62,427 nt of DNA from Anaerolineae bacterium (lineage in GTDB: Bacteria; Chloroflexota; Anaerolineae; Aggregatilineales; Phototrophicaceae): assembly GCA_019912965.1 (NCBI GenBank), contig JAIOHM010000144.1, positions 1 to 62,427 on the forward strand. Direction: 5' to 3'. A program made the position numbers and the translations under genes. Shown here one piece after another: positions 43,873-52,041 of this stretch (its first letter is position 1; every line of letters starts with the position of its first letter). Below the pieces are notes generated by a model that had not been told where the DNA came from, made no database searches, and saw only the letters and a list, made by a program, of their open reading frames with translations.

Positions 43873-44733
43873 ATGAGTCAAATGCCCTCATCTGTCGAAT
43901 GGTATTTGCCCGCTGACAACACGGAACTTGACCTGCACGATCTCCTAAAAGGTTATGGTGACTACTGGATCAACCAGCCGTCGTCCAGTCACTACAAACG
44001 CTATTTCGATACCAATGCGATCATACATGTTAGTGTCTACCAGTTAATCTTGTGGGAAGGTTATCCCGGTTCATACGACTATTACGGGGACTTCCCTGAC
44101 GACGATCATTTTTATAATGATGTGATGAAGGGTGTATCGCTCTTTTTTCACTTCACGGTCGCAAAAGACGGCAGCATTACCATGCGTGTGGGCAGTTTGC
44201 ATCAGCGATATGCCTCGCTCTCAGCCCTGCGCCATGCGATGATTACAGAATGGCAAACAATCCAGCCGACATTGGGCGAAGGGGGTGAAGGACGGCAGCA
44301 GTTAATCACCGACTACCAGTTGCCTGTAACCAACCTCTTGCGCTATTACGGGAAGAAGTGGGTCAAAACCGCCCGTGCTGCCAATGCCCGCACCCTCATC
44401 CATACCGCTGATACCTATACCTATCTTGTCCGGTGGTACGGCGAAGCAGACGCCGTATACAAACGCGACGACATGCCGCCTTATGATGGTTCTCCCGGTT
44501 TGCATCCTGAAAAGATTGAACACTATTGCGAAATCCGCGTCGGGTTCAAGCGCGTACCAGTCACTTTTGATCTGGAACAGCGGCGGTGGAATCTCAAATT
44601 TTGCACGACTTACTATACTCATTTGACGGATAGTGATCGACGCTCGCTGAGTAACTTTGATGCACTGCAACGGGCGCTGGCGTATATCTTTCACAAGCTG
44701 GAATTTGTTGAGCCGCCGGAGTGGGTGAGCTAA
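43873..44733 (+). CDS. Hypothetical protein
   Basis: A 286-residue soluble protein, rich in Tyr and Trp, that I do not recognise (N-terminus SSVEWYLPADNTELDLHDLL; TYLVRWYGEADAVYKRDDMP mid-way). Its ribosome site GGAGATTAAACG is inside the end of arsC, so it is translationally linked to arsenate reductase and may be co-transcribed by accident or function. Residues 135-156 (GEGGEGRQQLITDYQLPVTN) resemble translation of a dispersed CAGTTATC/CAGTTGCC repeat, so this could be another repeat-derived insertion. Confidence 0.6.
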   Translation: MSQMPSSVEWYLPADNTELDLHDLLKGYGDYWINQPSSSHYKRYFDTNAIIHVSVYQLILWEGYPGSYDYYGDFPDDDHFYNDVMKGVSLFFHFTVAKDGSITMRVGSLHQRYASLSALRHAMITEWQTIQPTLGEGGEGRQQLITDYQLPVTNLLRYYGKKWVKTARAANARTLIHTADTYTYLVRWYGEADAVYKRDDMPPYDGSPGLHPEKIEHYCEIRVGFKRVPVTFDLEQRRWNLKFCTTYYTHLTDSDRRSLSNFDALQRALAYIFHKLEFVEPPEWVS

Positions 44734-44823
44734 TAAGAACTCATTTATCAACTTGTTTATTCCAAGTTGTGCTGGATGTATAATTAGGTATATAGCAAGT
44801 TAGCATGATCAAAAGGGATACAT

Positions 44824-45204
44824 ATGCCAATCGTGAAAGACAAATACAGAGGTAGTAAAGAATATCACCTAGTCTATTCAGAACTGATAAATGCTGCACG
44901 TAATCGTGGAAAAACTACTTATCAACAGATTGCTGAGATTATGGGTTTGCCACTATCAGGCAATCATATGGGTTTAGAAGTTGGACAGATGCTTGGGGAA
45001 ATATCCGAAGATGAGAATAATCAAGGCAGACCGATGTTAAGTTCTGTCGTAACACGTGCTGACGGATCGGTTGGTGATGGTTTCTTTGCGCTTGCAAGAG
45101 ATTTTGGAAAATTGACGGATGATACTCCCGAAGGTAAAGAGCGCTTTTGTCAAACTGAACGTGAAAAGGTGTACACAGTTTGGCAAAAGAGTTTTAAGAA
45201 GTAG
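44824..45204 (+). CDS. MGMT/ATL-like DNA-binding domain protein
   Basis: A 126-residue protein. TTYQQIAEIMGLPL, EVGQMLGEISED and SVVTRADGSVGDGFF follow the winged-helix part of O6-alkylguanine methyltransferases and alkyltransferase-like proteins (TYGQIA, AVG, RVVRADGSLGGF), but where those have PCHR this has RPMLSS, so there is no acceptor cysteine. It may bind modified DNA. A TATAAT lies 40 bases upstream and AAGGGA precedes the ATG. AT-rich, 47 bases before and in line with the EVE-nuclease-like gene, probably an operon. Confidence 0.5.
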   Translation: MPIVKDKYRGSKEYHLVYSELINAARNRGKTTYQQIAEIMGLPLSGNHMGLEVGQMLGEISEDENNQGRPMLSSVVTRADGSVGDGFFALARDFGKLTDDTPEGKERFCQTEREKVYTVWQKSFKK

Positions 45205-45251
45205 AAATGATAGCGCTCTAAGATTCTAAAATCTATACAGAACGGCATATT

Positions 45252-46355
45252 ATGGCCTATTACCTCAATCTCTTTTCTCCAGAGACTTATGAAGCATTTA
45301 TACATTCTGGAATGAATATTTCGGGCTTTCGGCTGCGACAACAAAGTGCAGCAAGTAAAATAAAGCCCGGTGATAAACTGCTTTGCTACATGACTAAATT
45401 GTCCCGGTGGGTTGGAATTTTAGAGATAGGGAGTGATTGGTTCCAAGATGACACTCCAATATTTTATGAGCATGATGATCCATTTATAGTGCGTTTTCAC
45501 GTTAAACCTGTGATATGGCTGCAAAAAGAGTATGCTTTTCCAATTCGGGATAATCGAGTTTGGGATGTGCTTTCATTTACCCGTGGACACGATAAAAGTT
45601 CATCTAAATGGACAGGGAAACTTCGGGTGAGTTTAAACCAGATTAGTGATAAAGATGGTCAATTTATCGAGAAGATAATAGTTGACCAAAATCATAATAA
45701 AGAAGTTTTTGAAATTGATGAAACCCAGTACAACAAGTTAATTACTCATCGAATTCAGCGACTTGATAAGACTATTACTGTATCTGTACCACAAAGTAGT
45801 GATCAAGAAACATTCAGTGTTAGTGCGGATTTTTCTGAGCTTCGAGAGTCATTTAAGATTCAGGCGCTAATTGCCAATATTGGTGCAAAAATGGGAATGA
45901 AAATTTGGCTCCCTCGAAGTGATCGGAGCCGTGTTCTTAGCGAGTGGGCTGATAGTGACTCATCCTTACTTGATCGTTTGCCGTTGAATTATGATGACAC
46001 TACCCTAAAAACTATCGAGCAGATTGATGTTTTATGGCTGAAAGGACGGGCAATTGCTCGCGCTTTTGAGGTAGAGCATACAACCTCAATATACTCAGGA
46101 ATATTGAGAATGGCCGATTTGCTGGCGCTACAGCCTAATATTGACATAAGGCTGCATATTGTTGCTCCAGAAGAACGCCGAGATAATGTTTTTGAACAAA
46201 TTCTAAGACCTGTTTTCTCTCTTCTGGATGGAGGGCCACTTTCTGAGAGTTGCACTTATATTTCTTATGATAGTCTTCGGGAACTCGCAAAACTCAAACA
46301 TATTTCACACTATGTTGACTCTGTATTAGATGAGTATGCTGAAATAGCGGAATGA
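45252..46355 (+). CDS. EVE domain plus PD-(D/E)XK-like nuclease
   Basis: A 367-residue protein of two parts. Residues 1-110 resemble an EVE/PUA-like domain (YYLNLFSPETYEAF, KIKPGDKLLCYMTKLSRWVG, FIVRFHVKPVIWL), a fold that reads modified cytosine in several restriction systems. Residues 195-330 look like a restriction-endonuclease fold: IDVLWLKGRAIARAFEVEHT gives D259 and E273-x-E275, followed by SIYSGILRMADLLALQPNID. The two parts together suggest a modification-dependent nuclease. Gene is AT-rich, consistent with horizontal transfer. I do not see the classic lysine, so catalysis is not certain. Confidence 0.55.
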   Translation: MAYYLNLFSPETYEAFIHSGMNISGFRLRQQSAASKIKPGDKLLCYMTKLSRWVGILEIGSDWFQDDTPIFYEHDDPFIVRFHVKPVIWLQKEYAFPIRDNRVWDVLSFTRGHDKSSSKWTGKLRVSLNQISDKDGQFIEKIIVDQNHNKEVFEIDETQYNKLITHRIQRLDKTITVSVPQSSDQETFSVSADFSELRESFKIQALIANIGAKMGMKIWLPRSDRSRVLSEWADSDSSLLDRLPLNYDDTTLKTIEQIDVLWLKGRAIARAFEVEHTTSIYSGILRMADLLALQPNIDIRLHIVAPEERRDNVFEQILRPVFSLLDGGPLSESCTYISYDSLRELAKLKHISHYVDSVLDEYAEIAE

Positions 46356-46383
46356 AATATGAAACCTTGAAGGCATATTCGTA

Positions 46384-46403
46384 GGGCGCAGCATGCTGCG
46401 CCC
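46384..46403. repeat. Perfect 20-bp palindrome (family 2)
   Basis: GGGCGCAGCATGCTGCGCCC, preceded by GTA. Lies eight bases before the stop codon side of the convergent membrane protein gene, so it could terminate either the EVE gene or that gene. Confidence 0.6.
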
Positions 46404-46410
46404 GATGAGT

Positions 46411-47220
46411 TTAATTACGATTGCGGAAATATAGGGCGGCGCTGATGACCGTGAAAACCGCGAAGATGCCCACATAGACCAGATCAGCGGTCACGAATTC
46501 CGGCGCGACACCCGCGTGCATAAGCAAACCGATTCCTGCCACGATGCAGTATGCCCATAGCATCGGGAACAAAACCTGCATTGCGCCCCGGTCATTACGC
46601 CACCACACCAAAAACGCCCCACCGCCAATCGTCAGCAGCATGGAAGCGATCAGACGGCTGTCCAGCGGCTTCCATGCATCCAGCGTTGCCCACGGCCAGA
46701 CCAATCCAGCTTGTTTGGGGACAATATAAACCAGCCCGCCCACAACGACCGTCAAAATTCCAACCACCAGCAAAAATGTGCGGGTTGGCTGGTCAAGTGC
46801 CTGATGTTTTTCCGCAGCGGCGAGGTTCCGGTTACGCCACAAATAAACGAAGCACACCACCAGCGCAAACGCCACAATCACCAGAAATGCCCAGGCAATG
46901 GGTTTGCTCCAATCGACCAACTGATTATCAAACAAAATCGCCAGCCCCAACGGAATGCCGTACAGCACAACTGTTGATAGCAGAAATTCATGTTCCGTCC
47001 AGCGCGGGCGGGTAATGGTCAGTAAGCTCCCAACCAGATAAGCGGTGGCTGCACCTGCCAGAAAGCGCAGCGCCAGCGGTGGCATCGACCACGGCCAGCC
47101 GCCGGGAACCAGAAAAAAACTGACTACTGCGCCGATAAGTCCGCCGCCCATCAAAGCGAGTACCAGCAGTTTGACCAAAGCAGGGATGGCGGGATTAAAG
47201 TTTTTGATTAAAGCAGCCAC
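46411..47220 (-). CDS. Multi-pass membrane protein
   Basis: A 269-residue protein with about eight hydrophobic segments and short loops (LVKLLVLALMGGGLIGAVVS, FLLSTVVLYGIPLGLAIL, TFLLVVGILTVVVGGLVYIV among them), one charged loop at WRNRNLAAAEKHQALDQPTR, and a basic C-terminus. No transporter signature is evident. GTG start after CAGGAGAA. Function unknown. Confidence 0.7.
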   Translation of the reverse strand: MAALIKNFNPAIPALVKLLVLALMGGGLIGAVVSFFLVPGGWPWSMPPLALRFLAGAATAYLVGSLLTITRPRWTEHEFLLSTVVLYGIPLGLAILFDNQLVDWSKPIAWAFLVIVAFALVVCFVYLWRNRNLAAAEKHQALDQPTRTFLLVVGILTVVVGGLVYIVPKQAGLVWPWATLDAWKPLDSRLIASMLLTIGGGAFLVWWRNDRGAMQVLFPMLWAYCIVAGIGLLMHAGVAPEFVTADLVYVGIFAVFTVISAALYFRNRN

Positions 47221-47396
47221 AATAGTTCTCCTGAATGATGAATATTCAATTTTTCAGCAGCAGGGTAGACTTTGGTTGTACAAGATAATCGTTGACAGTG
47301 CAAAAAAATTAAGCAGTTTTTTTAAAGATTTTGCAGCTTTTTGCGAGTTTGGGGATTTGCCCGGTTAAAAAATAGTTCTGTGCGGATTGATGGAGG

Positions 47397-47441
47397 GTTC
47401 GTAATCCGCGTAATGTAACCTGATACCCCCTGTTTATCAGG
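47397..47441. repeat. Intact palindromic repeat with TAATCCGCG arm
   Basis: Contains CCTGATACCCCCTGTTTATCAGG-like pairing (arms CCTGATA and TATCAGG, 47419-47441) preceded by GTTCGTAATCCGCGTAATG. This is the intact relative of the repeat split by the insertion sequence at 12063-13503, in opposite orientation. Confidence 0.7.
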
Positions 47442-47451
47442 CCATAAAAAT

Positions 47452-47484
47452 GTGTAGAGGAGGGTCTTAGACCCTCCTCTACAC
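47452..47484. terminator. Perfect inverted repeat, probable terminator
   Basis: Arms GTGTAGAGGAGGGTCT and AGACCCTCCTCTACAC, 16 bp each around a single base. A family-2 palindrome lying 35 bases after the stop of the subtilase-like gene on the minus strand. Likely stops that long transcript; no U-run is seen. Confidence 0.6.
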
Positions 47485-47519
47485 TTATCATGTTCGATTA
47501 TGGATGCACGAATTGCGGA

Positions 47520-50294
47520 TTAGCGCCGGATCGTGAACGTCCAGACTTGGCTCCAGTCGCTGATCACCTCAGTCGAGCAGTTTGAAACCGCTACCCGCCA
47601 GTTGTATGTCCCGTTCGCCAGCGAGTAAGTCGTCAAGCGGGGCAGACCAACCGAAATGGCGCTCTGTTCCGGGCTGCTGAAGTTGCTGTTGTTGTCGATC
47701 TGGACGACGAAGCAAGTGTTCGCTTCTTCTTCCTCGTCAACAGCTTCCCATGTCAGCGTCATATTGCGGGTACGGTGGCTTGTGCCCGTCAGCGGTGAAG
47801 TCAGATAGGGCGCATGTGGCGGCACAATCGTCACAAAATCTGTGCCAACGATGGCCTGCCCACCGAATGTCTCACCTTCCAGCGTGGCTTCAGTATCCGT
47901 TTCGGTAAGCTCCATATCCTTGATCTTCACGCGCACCACGAGGTCTTTACGGCCATCATGGTTCACATCCAGAATTACGTACACTGGATGTCCCCACAGG
48001 GTGACAACGGGTGAGCCAGCCAGCGTGACAGTGCGCGGATTGACCGTGCGTGCGTCGAAGGTCTCGCTGCTGAGAATGGCTACCGACAGTCTGCCGTGTG
48101 ACTTCAGATTGATGCGGTTGAACGGTGACAGCGGCTTGATGTCGATGTCTACTTCCAGCGCCGTATCTGATTCAGTGACCGTCCAATGGAAGGTGAAGTC
48201 GTCTGTGCCGGGCAGGGCGGTGTTGCTGTCCGTCACCGTCACCGTCACATCATATTCACCTGCCGAAGTGTTGCTCAACAAACCGGAGATGCGTCCCTGA
48301 CTGTCGATTGTGATTCCCGGTGGCAAGCCTACAGCCGAGAACGTCAGCGGATTTTCATCCGGGTCAGTCGCAGTGATGTCCAGCAGAATATTCGTGCCTT
48401 CGGGATCGGTGCGATCAGCGATTGGGTCGATGACCGGGGCGCGATTCGGGCTGCACGCCAGCGGTGCAAAACTTGCCAACCCAATCGGCGCATTGTTCAG
48501 CACCTTGCTACCAGCCGAGTCCAGCACGGGTGGCAGCAGCGGCGGATTTACACCGTCGAAGTCCAGCGCCCCCGGTACAGTCGAGCACATGCCCACCAGT
48601 ACGCTGAAAGCCGGTGCAGCGAATGACGTCCCAGCGGCAAAGCTGTTGGGTGTATCTAATGGATAGCCCGCGCCGGGAGCAACTACATTGGCATCCTGCG
48701 AGAACGACCACAGATTGTCGCTGTCGTTCAGCGATGCGCCAACCGCGATAGTTTCCGGCCAGCTTGCGGGTGCTAAAGGTGCTGCCCCCAACCACGGACG
48801 GAAGTTGCCAGAGGATGCAACCGTCACCGCCGAGAAATTCTGGTCGGGATCGGCGCTGTCTGCTAGATAACCTTGAAGCAGAGTCCGCAGGGTTTGCAGT
48901 TCATCTTCCGCGACCTGTTCACCCAATGCTGCCCAGTATTCTTCAACCTTGTCTTCCGGTACGCCCAGATTTTGCGTCAGATAATCCCCAACGCCAAAGC
49001 CTTCTTGTTCAGGGCAGACGGGCGAACTTGCATTAGCCGTAACCGTATTGCCGGTCAGTTTCCATATCAGGTCACTGCCGTTGAAGTTGACCGTAAATAC
49101 CGACTCGTGCAAACCCGGTGCGAACGTCGTAACTTGCCCACGATCTTCGGGATGTGGTGAGAAGCGGTTGAACCAGCTTACCGGAACTTTGATGCCCAGT
49201 TCGTTCGGGTTGTTGTAGCCGAAGCGCGCTTCATACAAACCCTCACCCAGATCAGCCACGCATTCCAGAATGGGTGTAATCGGTTGTGACGGATGTGCTG
49301 GCGGATTTTCGCACGGCGTCGAACTACTGGTAGCGGTTACAGACCGTGTTTCGCCATCTGGCCCGCGCAGTGTCCATGTCACAGGTTTGTAACTCTTGAA
49401 CACGACTGCGAACACATTGCTCTGGCGACCGGGTTCAAAATCCGTTGGCTGCCCGACATCGATAATGTAGGGATCAAACTTGTTATTGCTGCCAACCGGA
49501 ATATCGATCAGTTGCGCGTTCTCGTTCTTGTAACCAAAGTAGGCTACATACAGACCAAAACCTTTATCCCGAACGCATTCCAGAATAGGTTCGACCGCCA
49601 GTGTAGGTTCTGCTTCGTTATTGGCCTCCACTGTGTTCACTGCCTGGTTGAAGTCGAACGGCGGCAGTTGTTCACCCTCCACCACCGGGCCTTCATCTTC
49701 GCAGGCAATCAGGCCGAAGCTCATATTGAGGACGAAATGATTGTAAGTCTCGCGCAAACCGTCAATGGTTGTGGCGATCTTGCCCGCGATCACATCAGCA
49801 TTGTAGTTCGTGCTGGAGTCGCTGATGTCCACCGGGAACACCGCGACATTCAGATCGGGAACGCTTTCGCGCAGTGTTGCCAGCGAATCTTCAACCACCT
49901 TTTGCACCATCACACCATGTGCATCCTCGGCGTTGAATTCATCAATCACCAGAATGGCGGTGGCTTCGGTGTTAAAGCCCAATCGGTCGAGGAAGAATTG
50001 CAGGCGATCATCAACCCATTTGCCGGGTGTGACCGGGTTATCACGGATTTCCGCCGCCACCACCAGTGGGTCTAAACCCTGACCGGAAACCGAAAAACCC
50101 TGTCCCGATACCGAGAAGCCTTGACCGGAAATCGAGAAACCCTGCCCGCCAATTAAATTAGGTGTAACGGCGCAGGCTTGAACCGCAGACCCCTCTGCCT
50201 GTACAGCGAATCCGCTGACAGAAAGGCCAATAGTGAGTACTAAAATAACGAACCGGAGTAGTCCGTTTCTGCCACTGAAAAACCTCTGTACCAT
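47520..50294 (-). CDS. Secreted subtilase-like protein with cadherin/Fn3-type domains
   Basis: A 924-residue exported protein. Signal peptide at 1-33, then a glycine-serine repeat (GQGFSISGQGFSVSGQG). An S8-like catalytic domain is split by inserts: VIDEFNAEDAHG has Asp and His unusually close together, and AAGTSFAAPAFSVLVG carries the serine near 570. Between them are two related segments (ECVRDKGFGLYVAYFGYKNE and ECVADLGEGLYEARFGYNNP). The C-terminal third has a He_PIG/cadherin-like domain (DRTDPEGTNILLDITATDPD), a domain with DVNHDGRKDLVVRV, and an Fn3-like end. Probably a cell-surface or released protease. Confidence 0.8.
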   Translation of the reverse strand: MVQRFFSGRNGLLRFVILVLTIGLSVSGFAVQAEGSAVQACAVTPNLIGGQGFSISGQGFSVSGQGFSVSGQGLDPLVVAAEIRDNPVTPGKWVDDRLQFFLDRLGFNTEATAILVIDEFNAEDAHGVMVQKVVEDSLATLRESVPDLNVAVFPVDISDSSTNYNADVIAGKIATTIDGLRETYNHFVLNMSFGLIACEDEGPVVEGEQLPPFDFNQAVNTVEANNEAEPTLAVEPILECVRDKGFGLYVAYFGYKNENAQLIDIPVGSNNKFDPYIIDVGQPTDFEPGRQSNVFAVVFKSYKPVTWTLRGPDGETRSVTATSSSTPCENPPAHPSQPITPILECVADLGEGLYEARFGYNNPNELGIKVPVSWFNRFSPHPEDRGQVTTFAPGLHESVFTVNFNGSDLIWKLTGNTVTANASSPVCPEQEGFGVGDYLTQNLGVPEDKVEEYWAALGEQVAEDELQTLRTLLQGYLADSADPDQNFSAVTVASSGNFRPWLGAAPLAPASWPETIAVGASLNDSDNLWSFSQDANVVAPGAGYPLDTPNSFAAGTSFAAPAFSVLVGMCSTVPGALDFDGVNPPLLPPVLDSAGSKVLNNAPIGLASFAPLACSPNRAPVIDPIADRTDPEGTNILLDITATDPDENPLTFSAVGLPPGITIDSQGRISGLLSNTSAGEYDVTVTVTDSNTALPGTDDFTFHWTVTESDTALEVDIDIKPLSPFNRINLKSHGRLSVAILSSETFDARTVNPRTVTLAGSPVVTLWGHPVYVILDVNHDGRKDLVVRVKIKDMELTETDTEATLEGETFGGQAIVGTDFVTIVPPHAPYLTSPLTGTSHRTRNMTLTWEAVDEEEEANTCFVVQIDNNSNFSSPEQSAISVGLPRLTTYSLANGTYNWRVAVSNCSTEVISDWSQVWTFTIRR

Positions 50295-50606
50295 AAATTT
50301 ATCCCCCGAAACACGGTTACAATCCGTGCGGTCGTTCCTGATGGAAACGTGCCTAACAAAAATTGAGATGTTAGGGCTAATGCTGAGATTAGGACTTTAT
50401 TCCTAAATATACCCTAACACGATAGAGAAGAATCGCCCCCAGCTTGCTAGGGATAAGAAATTCAAACGGGATATTTCAGATTTCTAACTTAATCCTCCGT
50501 ATGTCACGCCTACAACGTGAAATATCTCACAAGTTTACTGCCCATGATAGCTTATTTAGTATCACTTGATCTAGGATTTAGCTAAAGCTAAATAGAGGTG
50601 CGCGAT
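50295..50606. other. Divergent intergenic region
   Basis: 312 bases between the subtilase-like gene and the ZIP transporter. Contains short TTAGGGCTAATG/GATTAGGA/CCTAAATATACCCTAACA direct and inverted pieces around 50365-50425 and the dyad at 50576-50593. No gene is seen. Confidence 0.55.
50576..50593. promoter_or_regulatory. Dyad operator upstream of ZIP transporter
   Basis: ATTTAGCTAAAGCTAAAT: perfect 8-bp arms around AA, ending 13 bases before the start codon. The shape (TTTAGnTAAnCTAAA-like) recalls operators of DtxR/MntR-type metal repressors, so metal-controlled expression is likely. It overlaps the leader and would block translation initiation complexes or transcription. Confidence 0.6.
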
Positions 50607-51416
50607 ATGGATAGTTTTATGACGCTTTCCCCGGTCTTACAGGCCTTGTTGGCGACCTGTTTTACGTGGGGTGTGACGGCGTTGGGAGCAGCTTGGGTAT
50701 TTTTAGCAAGGGATGTCAGCCGCCGTGTGCTGGATGTGATGCTGGGTTTTGCCGCCGGGGTTATGATCGCTGCCAGTTTCTGGTCACTGCTTGCCCCCGC
50801 CATCCAGATGGCCGAAGGCGGATTGCTGCCTGCCTGGTTTCCAGCGGTAACCGGGTTTTTGGCGGGCGGCATCTTTCTGCGCGGGATAGATATGGTGCTG
50901 CCTCACCTGCATCTTTGGGCGAGATCAGAAGAGGCCGAAGGCATTAAGACTTCTTGGCAAAAGTCGGTTTTATTGGTGTTGGCAATCACCTTGCATAATA
51001 TTCCGGAAGGCATGGCAGTCGGGGTAGCCTTCGGCGCGGCAGCCAGCGGATACCCGGGGGCAGGATTTGCGGGTGCTGTGGCACTGGCAATCGGCATCGG
51101 TTTGCAGAACTTCCCGGAAGGGATGGCGGTAGCTGTGCCGCTGCGCCGCGAAGGGATGTCACGCATAAAAAGTTTCTGGTATGGACAGTTATCCGGTGTT
51201 GTCGAACCTGTTGCTGGGGTATTTGGCGCGTTTGCCGTGCTGGTTGCCCAACCGCTTTTGCCCTATGCATTGAGCTTCGCAGCCGGCGCAATGATCTTTG
51301 TGGTGGTCGAGGAAGTCATTCCCGAATCGCAAAACGGTAAACATGCTGATCTGGCGACGATGGGGGCGATGGCCGGCTTTGCGGTCATGATGTTGTTGGA
51401 TGTAGCACTGGGTTGA
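50607..51416 (+). CDS. ZIP family metal transporter (GufA/ZupT-like)
   Basis: A 269-residue divalent-metal importer with eight membrane segments. The metal sites are plain: [15 protein letters not shown] in helix 4 and [20 protein letters not shown] in helix 5, with [11 protein letters not shown] in helix 6 or 7. The closest group by these motifs is GufA-like ZIP. The ATG at 50607 follows AGAGGTG; a GTG nine bases earlier is possible. A dyad immediately upstream may make it metal-regulated. Confidence 0.92.
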   Translation: MDSFMTLSPVLQALLATCFTWGVTALGAAWVFLARDVSRRVLDVMLGFAAGVMIAASFWSLLAPAIQMAEGGLLPAWFPAVTGFLAGGIFLRGIDMVLPHLHLWARSEEAEGIKTSWQKSVLLVLAITLHNIPEGMAVGVAFGAAASGYPGAGFAGAVALAIGIGLQNFPEGMAVAVPLRREGMSRIKSFWYGQLSGVVEPVAGVFGAFAVLVAQPLLPYALSFAAGAMIFVVVEEVIPESQNGKHADLATMGAMAGFAVMMLLDVALG

Positions 51417-51418
51417 TA

Positions 51419-51446
51419 AGGGGCGAAGGATATGAACCTCGCCCCT
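51419..51446. terminator. Hairpin between convergent genes
   Basis: AGGGGCGA pairs with TCGCCCCT around a 12-base loop immediately after the ZIP gene stop. It serves the convergent pair; no U-run. Confidence 0.5.
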
Positions 51447-51459
51447 GTTGTTCATGAGT

Positions 51460-51936
51460 CTAGGCCGCCATTTCCGCCGAAAGGATCGTCCGTGAACCGA
51501 CTGTGTAGTATACCCGGTAGGCATCCCCGGCTTGGAATGCCCGCTTTAAACGACTCGAAACCCTGAACTGTTCGTCACCGATCTGCAAGATATAAAACGG
51601 CCAACCCAGTTGGGAGGTGAATTGAAATTGCCCCTGTGCCCGCTGTACCCGTTCGCTGAAGTCCGCGTTGTATTTCAGCCAGCCGTACAATGCCAGTGTT
51701 ACCAGTGTGGCGCTGCCGAATACAATCACGATCAACCGCATATGCAGTGCCACGCCGCCCGCGATCAGGCCGCAAATTGCCACTATCCAACCCTGAAGGG
51801 TTCGCAGTCGTTTCTGCTCCAACTGTGTTCGTTGTTTGGCTGTGAGTTTTCCCTGACGGTTGGCTGCCAGATCGGCGGCGGAAAAATCCAGCGCCCCAAG
51901 CAGCAATAAATACGGATTTTGTCTTACCAATCCCAT
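51460..51936 (-). CDS. Hypothetical two-helix membrane protein
   Basis: A 158-residue protein with a basic cytoplasmic N-terminal region (KLTAKQRTQLEQKRLRTLQG), two membrane segments (WIVAICGLIAGGVALHMR and LIVIVFGSATLVTLALYGWL), and a C-terminal domain of about 70 residues (YILQIGDEQFRVSSRLKRAF, YRVYYTVGSRTILSAE) that looks like a small beta-barrel. This layout matches a widely found unnamed family. Function unknown. Confidence 0.65.
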   Translation of the reverse strand: MGLVRQNPYLLLLGALDFSAADLAANRQGKLTAKQRTQLEQKRLRTLQGWIVAICGLIAGGVALHMRLIVIVFGSATLVTLALYGWLKYNADFSERVQRAQGQFQFTSQLGWPFYILQIGDEQFRVSSRLKRAFQAGDAYRVYYTVGSRTILSAEMAA

Positions 51937-52041
51937 CGTAATACCTCAACTAACGCCCCATCTCCATCAACCCCCATTTTAAGGGTATCGCCCTGCGGGA
52001 ATCCCCCCAGAGAGTGGGGGAGCGCGTGTTATAGTAGGGAA

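Noticed and set aside
49293..50075. 260-codon plus-strand frame opposite the subtilase-like gene
   Set aside because: Composition is that of an antisense shadow (His, Arg and Cys rich); the minus-strand gene has signal peptide and catalytic serine motif.
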